Assembly (NCBI GenBank): GCA_036279015.1
Contig: DASUJY010000014.1
Location: 1-38,983, forward strand
Length of the DNA: 38,983 nt
Reading direction: 5' to 3'
Origin: DATEOR01 sp036279015
GTDB taxonomy: Bacteria > Actinomycetota > Thermoleophilia > Gaiellales > Gaiellaceae
Shown: positions 17,114 through 25,052 of the stretch, one piece after another
How positions within the stretch are numbered: the first letter of the stretch is position 1
How the letters are laid out: every line of letters starts with the position of its first letter
Notes under the pieces: generated by a model
Seen by the model: only the letters and a program-made list of their open reading frames with translations
The model's database searches: none
Told to the model about the DNA's origin: nothing
Made by a program: the position numbers and the translations under genes

Positions 17114-18007
17114 ATGGCGGCACGAATGGGAAGCCGCGCCCTTCGGGGGCTCGTGCGCCGTGCCGAGCGAGCGGTCTCGACGGGGCGCGGGATCCTCGGG
17201 AATCGACATCTGGCGGCCAAGCTGATCCCGCTCCCGGCCCCGGGAGGCACGACCGTCCTCACGCGGCCCCAGGAGGCACCCCTCGCAGAGGACGGCCTTC
17301 CCGTCCCTCCGCCGGAGCTTTGGCGGCGTTGGGGTGAGACCGCCGACGAGTACCTGGAGGAAGGCGCCAAGGACGCGGCCGAGATCGCGGCGGCGCTTCG
17401 CCGGGCCGGCGTCGAGGCCGGTGACCTCTCCCGGGTGCTCGACCTCGGCTGTGCGGAAGGGCGCGTGCTCCGCTTCTTTCCGCGGACGGAAGGCTCCGCG
17501 CGGTGGGGGGTCGACATCAGTGCGGAGCGCATCACCTGGGCGCAGCAGCATCTCTCGCCCCCGCTTCTCTTCGCCACAACGACCACGTCGCCGCACCTGC
17601 CCTTCGCGGACGGCTACTTCGACCTCGTGTACGGGCTGTCGGTCTTCACCCACATCAGCGAGCTCGCAGACGCCTGGTTCCTCGAAGTCCTCAGAGTCCT
17701 TCGCCCGGACGGGCACGCCTGGCTCACCATCCACGACGAGCACACCGTCGACGTGCTGCTCGAGCGCTACGGCGACGGCGCCATGCACGGCGAGATGGTC
17801 GAGCTTCTCCGGAAGCTGGACGCCGAGACGGGCGCCCTGAGTCGCGACTGGGTCTACCTGAGCGTGCTCGCCGATCCGGCGGCGCAGGTCTTCTTCGACT
17901 CCGGCTACCTCGTCGAGAGGTGGTCGCGCCTGGCCGCCTGTCTCGAGGTCAAGCCGGAGGCGACCGGATACCAGACTGCGCTGCTCTTCAGAAAAGAGCC
18001 CGCCTGA
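17114..18007 (+). CDS. SAM-dependent methyltransferase, class I
   Basis: 297 residues. The C-terminal 190 residues form a Rossmann methyltransferase: VLDLGCAEGRVLRFF (motif I, SAM binding), GVDIS (post I), LPFADGYFDLVYGLSVFTHI (motif II region) and LRVLRPDGHAWLTIHDEH (motif III). The N-terminal 100 residues are basic and helical and may bind the acceptor. Sugar O-methylation of the glycan is likely from context. ATG 17114 is chosen for the TAGGCT hexamer; GTG 17081 and ATG 17126 are alternatives. Its end overlaps the convergent fusion gene by 20 bp. Confidence 0.87.
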   Translation: MAARMGSRALRGLVRRAERAVSTGRGILGNRHLAAKLIPLPAPGGTTVLTRPQEAPLAEDGLPVPPPELWRRWGETADEYLEEGAKDAAEIAAALRRAGVEAGDLSRVLDLGCAEGRVLRFFPRTEGSARWGVDISAERITWAQQHLSPPLLFATTTTSPHLPFADGYFDLVYGLSVFTHISELADAWFLEVLRVLRPDGHAWLTIHDEHTVDVLLERYGDGAMHGEMVELLRKLDAETGALSRDWVYLSVLADPAAQVFFDSGYLVERWSRLAACLEVKPEATGYQTALLFRKEPA

Positions 18008-19679
18008 GCGACGGTCTCCTCCGCCCGGCGGCCAGGAGCTTCCAGACGAAGCGCCAACCCGCGTCCGAACGGAGCACCTCGAGGCGCGGGACGGCATAGC
18101 GTTCCTCTCCCGGACGGGCGAGCCCGGGCTCGACGGTGAACGCGGCGGTGAAGCCGGCCGCAGCGACCTCCTGCCTGACAGGCTCGTCGTGCTCACCGTG
18201 GGGGTAGGCGAGAAAGAGCGGCCTCGGAAGACCGAGCCCCGCGAAGTCCTCGACGGAGCCTTCGACCTCGGCGTGGAGCTCCGGGGCATCGAGGCGGTTG
18301 AGCATCGGATGGGTGCGGGAATGCGAACCGATGACGATCCCGCTTGCCGCGAGCGTCCTCAGGCCCGGGGCTCCGAGCAGCGGAAGCTCGGGAGCCCCCG
18401 TTGGCGCATCCCAGGCGTTCGTCCCGCCGACGTTGGCCGTGACCGCGAACGCCAGCCCTGCTACGTCGTGGCGGAGGAGCACCGGCAGCCCCTCGTCCAG
18501 GAGATCCTCGTAGCAGTCGTCGAAGGTGAGCAGGACGGGCCTCCGCGGAAGGGCGCCCCCGTCCAGGAAGCGGGCGAACTCGGCCGCGTCGATCACGTTG
18601 AAGCGCCGGCTCACAAGCTCGATCTGGCGATCGAACTCACCCGGCGGGACGCCGTAGGGCTCGAGAACCGGCCGGCCCGCGAGGTCGGCGATCGCGTGGT
18701 AGCAGAGGACTCGCACCGGCCGGGGCCGGAGCGGCCCTCCTGCTTCGCGGAATCCTCGCGCGTATTCGAGGTCGCGAGCGAAGAAGAAGAGCCTTGTCGC
18801 CCAGCCGCCCTTTGCTCCCATGGAGGCGACCGCGAGAGCGAGCAGTCGCAGCGGCGGGCGCGAAAGGCGCCAGAAGCCGCCGTGCCTTTGCCGGGCGAAC
18901 CGTGCCTCGATCGCCTCTGCTTGCCCCGGGTGCTTGCGGGCCAGACGGACGTCCGCCCGGCCGACGTCGCGCCACTGAGCCAGATACCGGCGGGGTGTGA
19001 CGACGTAACGCTGCCGGCTCACCGCGCCCGCGTGAAACTCGATGCGGTGGCCGGCCTCGAGCAGACGATGGCCGAGGTCGAGGTCCTCGTTGCCGAAGGC
19101 GCCCATCCGGGTGAATCCCGTATCGAAGCCGCCGACCGCCAGGAAGGCATCGCGCCGAATGGACATCTGGCCGGTGATGAGCTCGGCCAGAGGGATCTCG
19201 CCGGGGCGTGCGGAGAGCCTGCGCGCTCGGGTCTCTGCCCAGAGACCCACCGCGCGCGAGACGAGGTTGTCGGGGGAGGCCGGATGCAGCGGGACATGCC
19301 CGAGGACAACGTCGACGCCCTCTCGCTGGAGGCGATCGTGCTCTGCCAGGAGAGACGGGTCCGCCTCCATGTCGTCGTCGAGGATGAGCAGGACGTCGCC
19401 GCGGGCCCGGGATGCGCCGAGGTTCACCGCCGCTGCACGACCGGCATTGGCCTGCTCGATCACCTCGAGCCTGAAGGGGACCCCCGCGCCGGCGAGGCTC
19501 TTTGCCGTGCCGTCCGTCGAGCCGTCCACGACGACGATCACCTCGAACGACTGCAAGCTCTGCCTCGCGAGCGCACGAACCGAGCCGAGCACGACGTCAC
19601 GTCGCTGGTAGGTCGGGATGACGACGCTGAACCGCGGCGGCTCGCCGCTCCTATCCGCCAAGTCGCCCGCTTGTGACAT
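17988..19679 (-). CDS. Glycosyltransferase 2 - polysaccharide deacetylase fusion
   Basis: 563 residues with two enzymes in one chain. Residues 17-300 are GT2: FSVVIPTYQRRDVV, VVDGSTDGT, LDDDMEADPS (metal site, 100-109) and GGFDTGFTRMGAFGNEDLDL. Residues 320-563 are a NodB-type deacetylase: VRVLCYHAI, LLTFDDCYED (Asp387/Asp388), SHSRTH (His453/His457) and LAYPHGEHD. The Cys of TFDDC replaces the usual Gly. The combination suggests a sugar is added and then deacetylated, or that the deacetylase acts on the nascent chain. ATG 19679 overlaps the YdjC gene end by 29 bp. The topology is uncertain, since no signal peptide is seen. Confidence 0.9.
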   Translation of the reverse strand: MSQAGDLADRSGEPPRFSVVIPTYQRRDVVLGSVRALARQSLQSFEVIVVVDGSTDGTAKSLAGAGVPFRLEVIEQANAGRAAAVNLGASRARGDVLLILDDDMEADPSLLAEHDRLQREGVDVVLGHVPLHPASPDNLVSRAVGLWAETRARRLSARPGEIPLAELITGQMSIRRDAFLAVGGFDTGFTRMGAFGNEDLDLGHRLLEAGHRIEFHAGAVSRQRYVVTPRRYLAQWRDVGRADVRLARKHPGQAEAIEARFARQRHGGFWRLSRPPLRLLALAVASMGAKGGWATRLFFFARDLEYARGFREAGGPLRPRPVRVLCYHAIADLAGRPVLEPYGVPPGEFDRQIELVSRRFNVIDAAEFARFLDGGALPRRPVLLTFDDCYEDLLDEGLPVLLRHDVAGLAFAVTANVGGTNAWDAPTGAPELPLLGAPGLRTLAASGIVIGSHSRTHPMLNRLDAPELHAEVEGSVEDFAGLGLPRPLFLAYPHGEHDEPVRQEVAAAGFTAAFTVEPGLARPGEERYAVPRLEVLRSDAGWRFVWKLLAAGRRRPSLRRALF

Positions 19680-20370
19680 CGCGAAAGGTCACGAGCTCGA
19701 TGCCGAGCCGGTCGATCGTCCGCCGCACCTCCGGGTCGCACAGGGCCACGATCTCCTGAGCACGCTCCTTCCGGTACCACGTGTCGAGGTCGTCGGCGTA
19801 CCCCGGATGGCAACCGAGCTCGGTGATGCCGGCGGGCAGGCTCTCGAGCAGCTCGACGAGCGTCCCCGGGAGAATGCCCTCCGGCCAGGGCCGGCCTTCG
19901 AGCTGACCGTAGAAGTCGCCGCAGAAGCGGATCCGGGGGTGCAGCTCGCGCAGCGGTACGCCCGTCTGCTCCGACAGCTCGATCGCAACCGAGCGGGCCG
20001 GCTCGCGCCGGTGAACGTGGTGGTGGGAGTCCAGGTGCGACGGCTCTTCTCCCATCAGCTCCCGAAAGCGATCGAGCTGAGCCTGGGCGCGTCTGCGGAG
20101 CTCGTCTTCACTTGGGAGCTTCGTGCGGCGAGACCATCTGCGGGACAGACGCCGGCGAGGTTTCGCCTCGAGCTCGAAATGGAGACCGACGCCGAGCTCG
20201 CGGCGCCGGCGCGCATAGCGAGCCGCCTCTTCGGCCGCTGGGCGTTCGACCATCAAGCTGGCGCTCGTCACGATCCCGGACTCGTGTGCCTCGACGATCC
20301 CTCGGTCGACGCCCCGGCTCGAGCCGAAGTCGTCCGCGTTGACGATGAGGTAGCGAGCCGGCTCAGCCAA
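19651..20370 (-). CDS. YdjC/ChbG-family carbohydrate deacetylase
   Basis: 239 residues. IVNADDFGSSRGVDRGI (metal-binding Asp), HLDSHHHVHRR (metal His cluster) and ELGCHPGY are the hallmark motifs of the YdjC/ChbG family, which removes N-acetyl groups from amino sugars such as diacetylchitobiose. Start taken as TTG 20370, which gives a short N-terminus before YLIVNADDFG; no ATG or GTG is close. The longer open frame upstream overlaps the divergent methyltransferase. It is coupled with the downstream fusion gene (29-bp overlap). Confidence 0.88.
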   Translation of the reverse strand: MAEPARYLIVNADDFGSSRGVDRGIVEAHESGIVTSASLMVERPAAEEAARYARRRRELGVGLHFELEAKPRRRLSRRWSRRTKLPSEDELRRRAQAQLDRFRELMGEEPSHLDSHHHVHRREPARSVAIELSEQTGVPLRELHPRIRFCGDFYGQLEGRPWPEGILPGTLVELLESLPAGITELGCHPGYADDLDTWYRKERAQEIVALCDPEVRRTIDRLGIELVTFRDVTSGRLGG

Positions 20371-20381
20371 TGGCAGGGGCG

Positions 20382-20387
20382 TACTAT
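20382..20387 (+). promoter_or_regulatory. Candidate -10 element for the gene at 20399
   Basis: TACTAT ends 11 nt before ATG 20399 in the 28-bp gap to the divergent TTG at 20370. It would give a leader of only a few bases. Its reverse strand reads CATAGT, which could serve the minus gene. Confidence 0.35.
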
Positions 20388-20398
20388 GCCCGACCTGG

Positions 20399-21106
20399 AT
20401 GGCACAGTCGCAGGAAAGACTCGACCGCGCCCGCTTTCGCCGACGGCTGCGACGTTTGACCCGTCCGGCCTGGCTCGGGGCTTTTCGGCGCACGAGCCCC
20501 CTCAGCGATGTCTGGGGACGCGACCGGGGCGAACCGCTCGACCGCTACTACATCGAGCGCTTTCTCGAGCGGGAAAAGAGCCGCATCCGCGGGGATGTCG
20601 TCGAGATGCTGAACGCCGAGTACACGGAGCGGTTCGGGACGGAGGTGGTGCGGAGCGACGTCCTCGACATCGACGCGAACAACCCCCACGCCACCGTCGT
20701 CGCCGATCTCGCCGCAGCCGACGGCGTCCCGTCCGACTCCTACGACTGCTTCATCCTCACGCAGACGCTCCAGTTCGTCTACGACCTTCGCGCCGCGGTG
20801 GAAACCGTCCATCGCATCCTGCGCCCCGGGGGGACGGTGCTCTGCACCGTCCCGTCCGTGAGCCGGATCGGCCGCCGCTATCTCGAGAACGAGTACTGGC
20901 GCTTCACCTCCGCCTCCTGTGCTGCTCTGTTCGGGGAAGCGTTTCCCGGAGGCGAGGTCGTCGTTCGCTCCCACGGGAACGTGCTCACAGGGGTTGCTTT
21001 CCTCCTCGGCATGGCGCAGGAGGAGCTTTCGAGCCGCGAGCTCGACGCCGACGATCCGTTCTTCCCGCTGCTCGTCACCGTGCGCGCCACGAAGGCGGAC
21101 CCGTGA
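20399..21106 (+). CDS. Methyltransferase-fold protein with degenerate SAM motif I
   Basis: 235 residues. The C-terminal part looks like a class I methyltransferase: DSYDCFILTQTLQFVYDLRAAV and RILRPGGTVLCTVPSVS are motif II/III regions of type-11 enzymes, and RYLENEYWRF follows. Where motif I (DxGxGxG) should lie, the sequence is GDVVEMLNAEYTERFG, without the glycine pattern. This degenerate form is seen in some glycan-cluster methyltransferase-like proteins, and whether they bind SAM is unclear. It ends 12 bp before the convergent Asp-box gene. A basic N-terminus (about 30 residues) precedes the fold. Confidence 0.8.
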   Translation: MAQSQERLDRARFRRRLRRLTRPAWLGAFRRTSPLSDVWGRDRGEPLDRYYIERFLEREKSRIRGDVVEMLNAEYTERFGTEVVRSDVLDIDANNPHATVVADLAAADGVPSDSYDCFILTQTLQFVYDLRAAVETVHRILRPGGTVLCTVPSVSRIGRRYLENEYWRFTSASCAALFGEAFPGGEVVVRSHGNVLTGVAFLLGMAQEELSSRELDADDPFFPLLVTVRATKADP

Positions 21107-21118
21107 GCCGGCCTTCCG

Positions 21119-22654
21119 TCAGCGCTCCACGTTGAACCAGGTTCCGCCCGGCCCGGTGTAGCTGAAGCCCTCGCCCCAGGTCGCGATCGTCTTGCCGGCG
21201 CTCGTCACGGCGATCTCGCCGTAGTCGCCGTAGACCTCCGCGAACCCGTCGGCGCTCACGTAGCCCGCCGCTCCCGCGGGCGCGTCGTCGATCTTCGTCG
21301 GCGAGGACCACGTGCGGCCGCCGTTCGGCGAGCTCCGGTACCAGACGTTCCACGCATCGGGGTCGTCGCCGTCGGCGGTCTGCATGTACCAGACGCGAAC
21401 GTCGCCGCCGCCGCCCGAGGCGAGGCGCGGGCCCGTCGAGTTCTCGCCCGCCGCGGAGAGCGGCGTGCCGGCGCTCCACGTGCGCCCCTCGTCGGACGAG
21501 GTCGCGGTGTAGATCTGCTGCGGGCCGTCGGCCGTCGTCGGCCCCTCGTAGGCGAAGACGAGGTGCCCCGGCGCATCCGAGACAACCGACGTCTGGCCGA
21601 TGTAGAAGTCCGGACTGCAGCCGTCCGCCACGCAGGCCTCTCCGACGGGGACCTGGGCCACGACGACGTTCTCCCAGGTCGAGCCCTGGTCGCGGGAGAC
21701 GATCGCGTGGTGCCAGACGTCGCCCTCGACCGATGTCGAGCCCGAGTAGACGATGCTGCTCTCGGAGAAGACGACCGTCCCGTCGGCGAGCACGCGGGCG
21801 TCGTAGGCGTAGTAGTAGCGCTTCGTGTCGCTCAGCTTCTGCTGCGTCCAGGTCGCGCCGTAGTCGTGGGACTGGCCGACGTAGAGATCGCCTCCCTGCG
21901 GCCCGTTCCAGGAGACGTAGACGTCCTTTCCGTCCGCGCTCGTCGCGACCTCCGGCTTGTCGGTCCACGCCACGTTCCCGTACACGTGCACCGGGGTCGA
22001 CCACGTCTTGCCGTGGTTCGTCGACTTCGAGAACACCGCGGAGAAGCCGCCGGCTCGATCCGCGTTCAGGAAGACGGAGTAGACCGCACCGGTGTTCGGT
22101 ACGACCTCGATCGTCGGGTCGTACTGGGCCTTCGAGCCCCGGCAGACGCAGAGGGGTGCCTGAGATCCCCAGGTCGACCCTCCGTCCGTCGATCTCGTCA
22201 GGACGATGTAGGGCGTCGGGCAATGGCTCGAGCACGTCTTCGGCTCGCCGTAGCGGGTAGTCAGGAGGTAGACGTAGGGGGACTTCGGGTCGGTCGCGAC
22301 CGCGGGCTCCCAGTCGTCGGTCGCGGGGTTCAGGACCTGCGATCCGACCCAGCCCTCAGCCGGTGTCTCCGTCGCGGCCACCTTGGCGCCGAACTTGCCG
22401 CTCGCCTTCGCCTCCGCGAGCGCCTCGAGCCGCTCGGCGGTTTCCTCCTCTTCCTCCTCGCCTTCTGCCTCTTCTCCGCCGGCCCTCGCCTCCGCCTCGG
22501 CTTCCGCCTCCTCGTCGGCGGGCAGCACGATTCCGGCCGGCTCCGGCTTCAATGATCTGCTCTCGCCCCCGTCTCGCTTCCGGACTGCGACGGCGGCGAG
22601 GCCGGCGGCCAGGAGAACGGCGAGCCCGTAAACCAGATAACGGCGCGGAACCAT
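21119..22654 (-). CDS. Membrane-anchored Asp-box (sialidase-like/BNR) propeller protein
   Basis: 511 residues. Residues 5-22 form a hydrophobic signal anchor after MVPRR. A Glu/Ala-rich acidic stretch follows (about residues 45-85), then a beta-propeller with six Asp boxes of the S-x-D-x-G-x-T-W type: STDGGSTW, STNHGKTW, SHDYGATW, SRDQGSTW, SSDEGRTW and SPNGGRTW. Two cysteine pairs (CSSHC and CVC) sit in the first blade. The fold is shared by sialidases and other exo-enzymes, but the Arg triad of true sialidases was not identified, so a catalytic role is not established. ATG 22654 follows a strong GGGAGGGG Shine-Dalgarno, unlike the leaderless genes nearby. Confidence 0.85.
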   Translation of the reverse strand: MVPRRYLVYGLAVLLAAGLAAVAVRKRDGGESRSLKPEPAGIVLPADEEAEAEAEARAGGEEAEGEEEEEETAERLEALAEAKASGKFGAKVAATETPAEGWVGSQVLNPATDDWEPAVATDPKSPYVYLLTTRYGEPKTCSSHCPTPYIVLTRSTDGGSTWGSQAPLCVCRGSKAQYDPTIEVVPNTGAVYSVFLNADRAGGFSAVFSKSTNHGKTWSTPVHVYGNVAWTDKPEVATSADGKDVYVSWNGPQGGDLYVGQSHDYGATWTQQKLSDTKRYYYAYDARVLADGTVVFSESSIVYSGSTSVEGDVWHHAIVSRDQGSTWENVVVAQVPVGEACVADGCSPDFYIGQTSVVSDAPGHLVFAYEGPTTADGPQQIYTATSSDEGRTWSAGTPLSAAGENSTGPRLASGGGGDVRVWYMQTADGDDPDAWNVWYRSSPNGGRTWSSPTKIDDAPAGAAGYVSADGFAEVYGDYGEIAVTSAGKTIATWGEGFSYTGPGGTWFNVER

Positions 22655-22704
22655 CGAACCCCTCCCTGTAGAGGGCTCGATCGTACGACCCCTCATGGGG
22701 ACCG

Positions 22705-23514
22705 TCAACGCGAGGCCGCTCGCCCTGCCTCGAAGGCCTTCAAGAAGTACTCCATGTCCTCGTCGGAGGAAGGCGGCGGCGTGCCCTCGAGCACAGCGCG
22801 CTCGGCCGCGCGCATCTTCCCGATGAGCTCCTCGACCTCCGAGCGCGAGAGCACGGTCTCGGTGTGCCCGTCGACGTAGAGCTCGGCGGGAAAGCCGAGG
22901 ATCGCCTCTTGCAGAGGAAAGGCGCGCTCCGGCGTCAGCACTCCGGCGGGCGAGGCGTAGACGCAGTCGCCGAGGAAGAGCACGCGGTCGGGCTCGACGT
23001 ACGCGACGCTCGACTCGGCGCAGTGGTCGCCGCCCACGTGCCGCACCCGGACGGAGACGCCGCCGAGCTCGAGCTGGAGGCCGTCCTCGAAGAGGATGTC
23101 GGCCGGCGCGACCTCGACCGTCCGCGGCGCGGGCAGCTCCTCCCTGACGTTGGCCGCATGCTCCGGGGACGCCTGACCCTCCGCGACGCGACGGTCGAGG
23201 CCCTCGTCGCTCCAGTCGAGCTCGGCCAGCGCGAGCAGCTGCTCGCCGGTCGACGAGTGGGCGATCACGGGGACGCCGAGCTCGACTCCGCCGAAGACGT
23301 GGTCCCAGTGCGAGTGGGTGTAGACGACCGCGCTCGGCGGCTCGGCTCCGACTGCCGCGAGGGCGTCGAGGAGCTCGCGTGCGTGCGCGCGTGAGGATCC
23401 GGCGTCGAGGGCGAGCGTCCTGCGCTCGCCGACGACCGCGCAGAGCGAGGGCCGGTCGGGCGGGCCGGGCGGAAGCCAGTAGACGTGGTCGGAGATCCGC
23501 TGGAGGCCGCTCAC
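22705..23514 (-). CDS. Metallo-beta-lactamase-fold hydrolase
   Basis: 269 residues. THSHWDH is the HxHxDH metal motif, GGDHCAES supplies the next His, LFLGDCVY the bridging Asp, and VDGHTETV the last His, so a full dinuclear site is present. The family includes glyoxalase II, lactonases and beta-lactamases; the substrate here is unknown. GTG 23514 gives a start just before the first strand (ISDHVYWLPPG). It lies 50 bp downstream of no co-directional partner except the Asp-box gene, and diverges from the acyltransferase gene. Confidence 0.88.
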   Translation of the reverse strand: MSGLQRISDHVYWLPPGPPDRPSLCAVVGERRTLALDAGSSRAHARELLDALAAVGAEPPSAVVYTHSHWDHVFGGVELGVPVIAHSSTGEQLLALAELDWSDEGLDRRVAEGQASPEHAANVREELPAPRTVEVAPADILFEDGLQLELGGVSVRVRHVGGDHCAESSVAYVEPDRVLFLGDCVYASPAGVLTPERAFPLQEAILGFPAELYVDGHTETVLSRSEVEELIGKMRAAERAVLEGTPPPSSDEDMEYFLKAFEAGRAASR

Positions 23515-23624
23515 GGGTCGATCTTGACTCTTCGGGTCGGCTCGTGCTCGCCCGGCGACCGGCGCGCCCGGAACTGAATCCGAATCCGCGTGGAGTGCGT
23601 AGTCTTCACGACGACCAGAGCGGG

Positions 23625-24869
23625 GTGAAGGTGCGGGACGTAGCGGGGGGGACGAGCGTCGGCTCGGCCGCAGAGGCGGCCCCGCCGAACGAGGCAACGG
23701 GACGCCTCTCGGTGCGAATCGCTCGCGGTCCCGAGGTGGCCGACCTCTTCGACTCCGCCTGGGACGAGCTCGTCCTTCGTCAGCGGGTCCCGAACCCGAC
23801 GCTCTCCACCCCCTGGATGCGTCACTATCTCCGGCTCGAGCGCGCGACGCCCTATGCGGTCACGGTCATGGATGGCCCGACCCTCGTCGCGGCCGGGGCC
23901 TTCGCCGTCCGCGAGCCACTCGGGCGTCACGGTCCGAGAATCGCCCGCTGGCTCGGGCCCGGGCGACTGCTCAACCAGCCTGACGTGCTCGGCGCCGAGG
24001 GCGCGGGCCGCCTTGCCCCGGCGAGAGCCCTGATGGCGGCTGTGCTCGAAGAGGTCCACGGCGTCTACCTGGGCAAGGCGGCCCTCGACGGGGCGGCCGT
24101 CCGCGCGCTTCGGGCCCTGGCGCCCTGGATGCACGACGAGCGCGCGGACGACGGCTGGCTCGTCGGCCTGCCACCGAGAAGGCAGCCACGGCTCCTCCAG
24201 AAGGCGCTCTATGCGGAACGGAGGGCAGAGCGGCTCGGCGCCCGGGTGCGGGTCGACGTGTGGCGCCAGCCGGCCGACGTTCTCGCGGCGCTCGAGCGGC
24301 TCTTCCTGCTCTACCTGCATCGCTGGAGCGACCGTGCGGGGGAGCTGAGGCGCTTCGCCAGCCCCGCTTCGCAGCGCTCCTGGTACCGCAGCGTCATCGG
24401 CGAGGCCGCCGAAGGAGGGACGGTTCGCCTGATCGAGGTGTTCGAGAACGACATCCTCGTCAGCTCGCTTCTCGGCCTGCTCGCCGGGCGCGGAGCCCTC
24501 TTCCATACGACCGCGACGAGACCCGGCGGAAAGCTCTGGGGGCCGGGCCACCGGGCCATGCTCGCGTGGGTGGAGGAGGCCGAGAGAAGCGGCGCGACGA
24601 GGATGGATCTTGGCCGCGGCTACGCCGAGCAGGGAAGCCCGAAGGCGCGTCTCGGGCCGACGCCGATCCCGTTCGGAAAGGTGATCGCGGCGTCCTCGCG
24701 CCGCTGGCAGGGCGGCGTCGTCGCCGCCTGCCGGAGCGCCGCGTTCCTGCGCGACGCGGCCGGGACGGTCCTGCCGCGGGAGCGCTGCCCCGCCCGCTCG
24801 CGCTCAGCTGCCGGCCTTGCTCTCGACGAACGACGCGATCGACGAGATCGAGTCGAAAGTCGCGGGTGA
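23625..24869 (+). CDS. FemAB/BioF2-like (GNAT superfamily) acyltransferase
   Basis: 414 residues. The middle and C-terminal part (LFLLYLHRWSDRAGELRRFASP, FHTTATRPGGKLWGPGHRAMLAWVEEAERSGATRMDLGRGYAEQGSPKARLG) has the pattern of the Acetyltransf_6 domain found in exopolysaccharide acyltransferases and related to FemAB. Such proteins transfer acyl or aminoacyl groups, some from carrier proteins. GTG 23625 or 23631 are both possible; GGGGTGAAG precedes the latter. The last 66 bp overlap the convergent carrier protein gene, so the C-terminal Arg-rich tail may be an extension past the true domain. Close linkage to the acyl-carrier operon suggests a role in using its product (inference). Confidence 0.75.
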   Translation: MKVRDVAGGTSVGSAAEAAPPNEATGRLSVRIARGPEVADLFDSAWDELVLRQRVPNPTLSTPWMRHYLRLERATPYAVTVMDGPTLVAAGAFAVREPLGRHGPRIARWLGPGRLLNQPDVLGAEGAGRLAPARALMAAVLEEVHGVYLGKAALDGAAVRALRALAPWMHDERADDGWLVGLPPRRQPRLLQKALYAERRAERLGARVRVDVWRQPADVLAALERLFLLYLHRWSDRAGELRRFASPASQRSWYRSVIGEAAEGGTVRLIEVFENDILVSSLLGLLAGRGALFHTTATRPGGKLWGPGHRAMLAWVEEAERSGATRMDLGRGYAEQGSPKARLGPTPIPFGKVIAASSRRWQGGVVAACRSAAFLRDAAGTVLPRERCPARSRSAAGLALDERRDRRDRVESRG

Positions 24870-25052
24870 GAGCTCTTCGTCCCGAACCTTGATCCCGAAC
24901 TCGCGCTCGAGGAAGAGGACGAGCTTCACGATCCCGAGCGAGTCGATGACGCCGTTGTCGATCAGCGACGTGTCCTCCCCGAGATCCGCAGGATCCCCGC
25001 CCCACATGAGCTCGCTCACGACGAACTCCCGGATGCGGGCGTTCGCCGTCAT
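24804..25052 (-). CDS. Acyl carrier protein (peptidyl/acyl carrier domain)
   Basis: 82 residues, the normal size for a free-standing carrier. GVIDSLGIVKL carries the phosphopantetheine-bearing Ser38 in the DSL motif, and the flanking helices (ARIREFVVSELM, LVLFLEREFGIKV) match the four-helix fold. The final helix is SSIASFVESKAGS. ATG 25052 overlaps the adenylation enzyme's stop (ATGA), so it should be loaded by that enzyme. The last 66 bp overlap the convergent acyltransferase gene. Confidence 0.93.
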   Translation of the reverse strand: MTANARIREFVVSELMWGGDPADLGEDTSLIDNGVIDSLGIVKLVLFLEREFGIKVRDEELSPATFDSISSIASFVESKAGS

